Positions 30,201 through 36,200 of a DNA stretch of 64,000 bases are shown here, in pieces. Each line of letters begins with the position of its first letter. Within the stretch, counting starts at the first letter, position 1. Position numbers and translations under genes: made by a program. Source of the DNA: Phoronis australis (Eukaryota > Phoronida > Phoronidae); assembly GCA_002633005.1 (NCBI GenBank), contig NMRA01000264.1, forward strand, positions 135,615 through 199,614, written 5' to 3'. Under the pieces are notes generated by a model that saw nothing but the letters and a program-made list of their open reading frames with translations, was not told the origin of the DNA and made no database searches.

Positions 30201-33200
30201 GTGCCTTGTATTTTTATAATTTTATCATACAGTAAAAAATTTGTGATGAGGTAAAAACCTTAATGCAATTTCTCCGTTCCCCATTCTGTTGAAAGAAGTT
30301 GGAAATCGCCACCTTCTACACTCATTAATTATTTTTGCGTGAGGTGACAAATTATAAATTTAAATAACAAAATAGCTGCTTTGTCACCATGAGACTGCAT
30401 GGATACGGAAATGGCCCTGAATTACAGTTGTAGGAAAGGTTGTATGTCGAGTCTTTCAGCATTTGTTTCTGAAGTTTCTTCATTGAGGAGTGTCTTTATC
30501 TTTGGAAATAAAAGTTGCTGGTTTAAAAATCTCATTCAAGTAAGAGGTCTAAAATTTCATTGTAACCTCATGACTGACATGCAATATTCTTCCTTAACAT
30601 GGAAAATTCTTACTTAGTGTACTGTCCCTTTCTTCCAAAATTGGCAGTCCAGTAATGTGCTACGCATGTGCTGTGACAATGTCACCTGTCATTTCAGAAG
30701 TGACGTACAACTTAAGGCGAGACATTACTGCTGAAACATCGCTCATGAACGACCTTGACAAACGCGTCATCACAGATTTTGAGGATGACACAAATCCAGA
30801 GAGTATTCGCAATGTAAACNTTTGTTCTTATCATCATAGATTATCATTTGTTGTCACCATTTTTGAGGTACTCTTTATGATGAAGCTTGTACATTGAGCT
30901 GTGGTTGAATTGTGTGTTTGGAAGCTGGTGCCTTGTATTTTTATAATTTTATCATTCAGTAAAAAATTTGTGATGAGGTAAAAACCTTAATGCAATTTCT
31001 CCGTTCCCCATTCTGTTGAAAGAAGTTGGAAATCGCCACCTTATACACTCATTAATTATTTTTGCGTGAGGTGACAAATTATAAATTTAAATAACAAAAT
31101 AGCTGCTTTGTCACCATGAGACTGCATGGATACGGAAATGGCCCCGAATTACAGTTGTAGGAAAGGTTGTATGTCGAGTCTTTCAGCATTTGTTTCTGAA
31201 GTTTCTTCATTGAGGAGTGTCTTTATCTTTGGAAATAAAAGTTGCTGGTTTAAAAATCTCATTCAAGTAAGAGGTCTAAAATTTCATTGTAACCTCATGA
31301 CTGACATGCAATATTCTTCCTTAACATGGAAAATTCTTACTTAGTGTACTGTCCCTTTCTTCCAAAATTGGCAGTCCAGTAATGTGCTACGCATGTGCTG
31401 TGACAATGTCACCTGTCATTTCAGAAGTGACGTACAACTTAAGGCGAGACATTACTGCTGAAACATCGCTCATGAACGACCTTGACAAACGCGTCATCAC
31501 AGATTTTGAGGATGACACAAATCCAGAGAGTATTCGCAATGTAAACCTATTGATACAGTTAGATCCTACAGATGGTGACATGCCAGATGGAACTGTTCCG
31601 CCATGGGGATTTAATTCTTCCAACAGTGAGAACAGCTTTCACGCCGGTATGATATGTTCCTGTTTTAGATTTTTTTCATTTGGGTCTGTAAACTCGCTGA
31701 GGCTTTGTGCTCCAAGATATGTGCTTGCGTTCCTTTTAGTATTTTTATGATGGAGCTGTGCTTTTCTAAATCTTGTAATGTTTGAGTAGTCTAACTTCTA
31801 CAAGATGTGCTCCTGTACAATTTAAGGCAAATGAGAACCAATAAAAGTCAACTTTTCTTGCGCTCAATTGTTGAGATTTGTTTAGCAACTTAATGTCATT
31901 GCTATAATTGCACGTAACTTTTTCGTTATTTTCTGTTTTACTTTATTCTTTTTCAAGTTGTTACTTTTCCTGTATTCGCACCACATTTCAGCTTTATTAA
32001 GTGGGAGTCATTTGTATCTGTCTTTACATTCAAGCACGACCGCTGTTTGGTTTTTGTGCCAAATAAGCACTGATTTTATTACCAGTATCTACACTGGACC
32101 AACTGCTTTCAATTCACGTAAAGCCATGAAACTCCAATGACAGTAAAGTTTTGTGGTAGCTTCACCTGGTGTTGTGATGTGTCACTTTTGATGACTAGAC
32201 TGAACTGTTTCCACAGCAACATCACTTTGAGAATTTTCTTGGGAAATCCATAAATCTCTTATAACATTAATGGATAACAACAATTTTAGTCCAATATTTT
32301 TTTAATTATCCTCATTCAAACATGTCTGCTATTGAAATTCATCGAAAGCAGTTGTTCGACATTATCTCTTGTGTGCATCTCTATTCTGGCAAAGAAGCAC
32401 TGCTTTTGTTGTAGTTTTAATTTGTTTCACCAAAGAGCATCAGTGCTATTTTACTCAGTACTCTATCTTCTGTCACTCGCTGTCTGCCTATCACTATTAG
32501 TTCTGCTCGTGCACGTCTGCCGCTTATTTCACCTTTCAGTTTGCTACGGCGATGACATCACTCCTTACGCCACCTTCCATTTTACCAATCGCTTTACGTC
32601 TGCAGACGACAATGCTGACAACGAGAACCGTACAAACAGCACCACGAGCCCACCACTAACCACGTTCCACACGTCTGCTCTCCATCAGTCAGATGATTCA
32701 TTGGTTGCACAGAAGCAGCAGGCCAGGCAGAAGGTAAGGGCCGAGTGTGAATGTCTTAAAATAACCAACTGAAATCTTAGTGCACACTTTGTATTCAATG
32801 TCATCTCAGTTTATAATTCCACACTTAACTGGTTGCAACAACGCAAGATAGGAGTGGATTTAGTGACAATTTTTCAACAAGGGTTCAATGTTGGCAGTAT
32901 TACTTAAAGACCCATGACACACTATCAGGGGGTTTTTGTTTTGAAGTGGACTTCTCGGTTTTGGTTCGTTAATGCACAGAGTTAGAATTCCTGATTACAC
33001 TTATTAACACTGTGGACGGAATGGAGTTACTGATTTCTTAAACGAAAAAATTCAACACTAAGAACAGCGTTGTGTTGACTTAAAGTTTACAGAGCAACTG
33101 GTTACTAAGACGTCAAGGTAATTTTAGCTCAGTGGTGGATACGAAGAACAGATAGATTCAAAGGCTTGTTCTTTGAGTTGAATAATCAAAAACGTAGGTG

Positions 33201-36200
33201 AGTTTGTGATCACATGAACATAGTGATTGTGCAGTAATTATGACCTTTGTATTTGACAGATGATGACATTCAAAGTGAGTGACTTCCCACCTCCTCCAGC
33301 TGAACTACTGGCTGAAGGCTCTACTTGTCAGACTAACCTGGCTTTCCATCCATCAGGTACTGTTTGTTCAAATATCTGTTGAAATTTTGATGTAGTGAAA
33401 TGAATGTTCAATGTACGTAATGAACAGTTCACTCCATTATGCACTGTTCTGTCATTGTTGTGCTGTGATGTACAGTGAAACTGTAAAGTTTCCCAACTGG
33501 GAGCTTTGATTCTTTTTTTTCAAAATGTGATTAAAACTCTTCAAACTTCTGACAGGGCTAATTTGAACAATATCCATGTCAGAATTATTTCATTTTTATG
33601 CATTCTGATGTAAACTTTTTTGAATTGTTGTCTCAAAAAGAATTAAATTTGAAAATCCTTAAAGTGAAACTTTACAGCAAAATCAGTTGTGTATTTAGCA
33701 TGTTTTGTGTCGTCGTGGTCCGGCTTAGGAATTGTTGTGGCTAATATAGTGTGTGTTGTCTCCCCTGTTGGCATGCAGCTCCGCGCAGAGTTCGTTTCAA
33801 GGATGTTCCGGAATCATGTAGCGACACGGAAGTAATGAGCCATGCGCCCAAAAGGTGGCCAGGATTAGAATGCTTAGTACTTAGTGACTGTAGCGTATCT
33901 TCGTCGGATTGCGAGACGAAATCTAAAAAATCTACTTGGCAAGAAGGTAGAATAGTGTGTTAGAGAAACTCGTGTTATGTTTGGTTGGAAATTGTGGTGG
34001 AATACGTTGTAAGATATCAGTTTTCTGTGCTTAGTTTTTGTTGTTTTAAGTTATCATTCACAGTACTTGCTGTTTGGAAGAGATCACTATCTAGTAGCAA
34101 TTCCATGCTGTTTCTGGTTAGCTGAGATTTATTTTATAGTTAGCCACAAAGTCTTATCTTTAGCATTTACTTCATATCTTGCCATGGTTGAAGTGTTGTG
34201 AGTTGACAAGAATTATATATAGTACAGCTGAATACCATATATTATGTTTTCAATTTTGACTTTATATCTTTTCGTGCACGAGTCTTTTGTATAACAAAGT
34301 CAATTCTAAAGCCAAGAATAGAATTTCATCTTTCTGAAACTGTCCGCTTGATGTCATTCTTTATCTGTTAACTTAAACAATTCTGTAAGTTTAATGAAGG
34401 TCAGATGTAATTAATTATTAGCTCTATTTTAATACATTGCTGTTGTCTGCGTGCCCACACATATCCAACTGACCTTTTACCTTTCTTGTAGGGGTCATAC
34501 TAAGTCCTTCCAAATATGCCAGTGCAGAACATATTCACTCTATATTTTACGGAGGTGTGAGGTTACCTACTCCCTCGTCGTTGTCATTTATCCCCAAATC
34601 TCGTCACGGCTCAAGACCTGGAAGTTCGGCGGAACGAGGCATGAATTGTTGTGTTGTTTTGCTTAAAGTGCTTTCACTATAGATGTTGTGACCACAGATG
34701 ATTCTACTGACAATAATTGTGATAAGTAGAGTTATGCTTGTTTATCACTATACAGATGATTCTATTGACAATAATTGTGATAAGTAGAGTTATGCTTGCT
34801 TATCACTATACAGATGATTCTATTGACAATAATTGTGATAAGTAGAGTTATGCTTGCTTATCACTATACAGATGATTCTATTGACAATAATTGTGATAAG
34901 TAGAGTTATGCTTGCTTATCACTATACAGATGATTCTATTGACTATAATTGTGATAAGTAGAGTTATGCTTGCTTATCACTATTCATTCGATGGTTTATG
35001 TGTGGATGTGATATGAAAATGTCCTTTGAATGATTGCCGCAGTTTGAGAGCTACTTTTATCTAATCATATTGTAAAGTGTTCTTTCAGTCATATTTTAAA
35101 GAAATGTTTCCAGAAACGTAACATGTTGATTTGAAGGGAAAGCATGCTTTTACTGTTGATTTGAATCATTTTTTAGTTTTCTTGCATGTTCACGTGAAAT
35201 GTTTTCATATTTTTGGAATTAATGTAAAGTTTTTTAATCCACTGAAAATGTGAAAGTTTTTGTTGATTTTTCTAAGGCATTTGAAGGAATTAATCACTGC
35301 AGTACTTGAAAAAGCTTGTTGTTGTACTATTAGTGAAAAATAATTCAAAGTTTTCTTTCTGCAGGTAGCCACTGTGGAAAATAACTTGAGGGTTTCCTCA
35401 TTTTGCAGGTAGCCACCGCGCAAGTACATTGTCAAGTATCACCACCGTGTCGTCCAGTAGAGAGGAGCTTCTCCAGGCCTATGAAAATGCCCGTTACAAC
35501 CCCAACCCAGCTGCAGAGTTCACAGAGAAACCGCCAAACAGTAGTAGTACTTCACATACATCCCAGCCCACCGACTGTTCCGAGTCCACAGAGCCTGGCA
35601 TAAGACAGTTCACTCAAGCTCCACCCAGGCCCGAGGAATGTAGGCAGTCTTCATGTGAGGTGCCCATGTATGAAGGTATGGTGTCTGGTTTTAAGGTTTT
35701 TAAGTTTTATGTTCATACAGAGATGTATATTTAGAGACGTTTTGCATTCTAGCTGGTTGGCAGTATGGCAGTAAGTGGTAAAAAGTACTGAGTGGAAAAA
35801 TGCAATTGTTTAACACAGATAGTAGGCAATTTGATTCATAGTAAAATATTTTGGACTTAATTAAAGCAGATATAAACACACGTTTCATTCAAGAAGCAAA
35901 CTTTTGACCTAAATCATTTATCATTTTGAAGTTGGTCTCAAATTGTTCCTTAGTGAGAAGTGATATCTGAGTTTGCAAAGAACCGACAGTTGGTTATTAT
36001 AAAATGACGCAACGCTGTTACAAGCCAAACCATGGAGCCTCATCTCAAGCATTAGCAAATTCTTTCAAAGATATCCAGTTTGACGGAGGATCATTTTCAG
36101 ACCAATTCTCACCTTCCGCATTGATCGCTCTCCCATACCGTGAGATTCAAAATAGCTGCACATCTCCAGATATGGCGGGCAGGTCAGCGGCCTCGCTTTC

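Noticed and set aside
30399-30617. 72-residue ORF present twice (also at 31126-31344)
   Set aside because: Duplicate arises from the assembly overlap around the N; it is intronic with no recognisable motif.
33126-33175. TTAGCTCAGTGGTGG followed by GATTCAAAG as a tRNA
   Set aside because: Only weak A- and B-box resemblance; no cloverleaf or acceptor stem can be drawn. The similar string near 48885 was rejected for the same reason.
35364-35408. Upstream copy of the TGCAG|GTAGCCAC acceptor as an alternative exon start
   Set aside because: In phase 1 it meets TAA after six codons.
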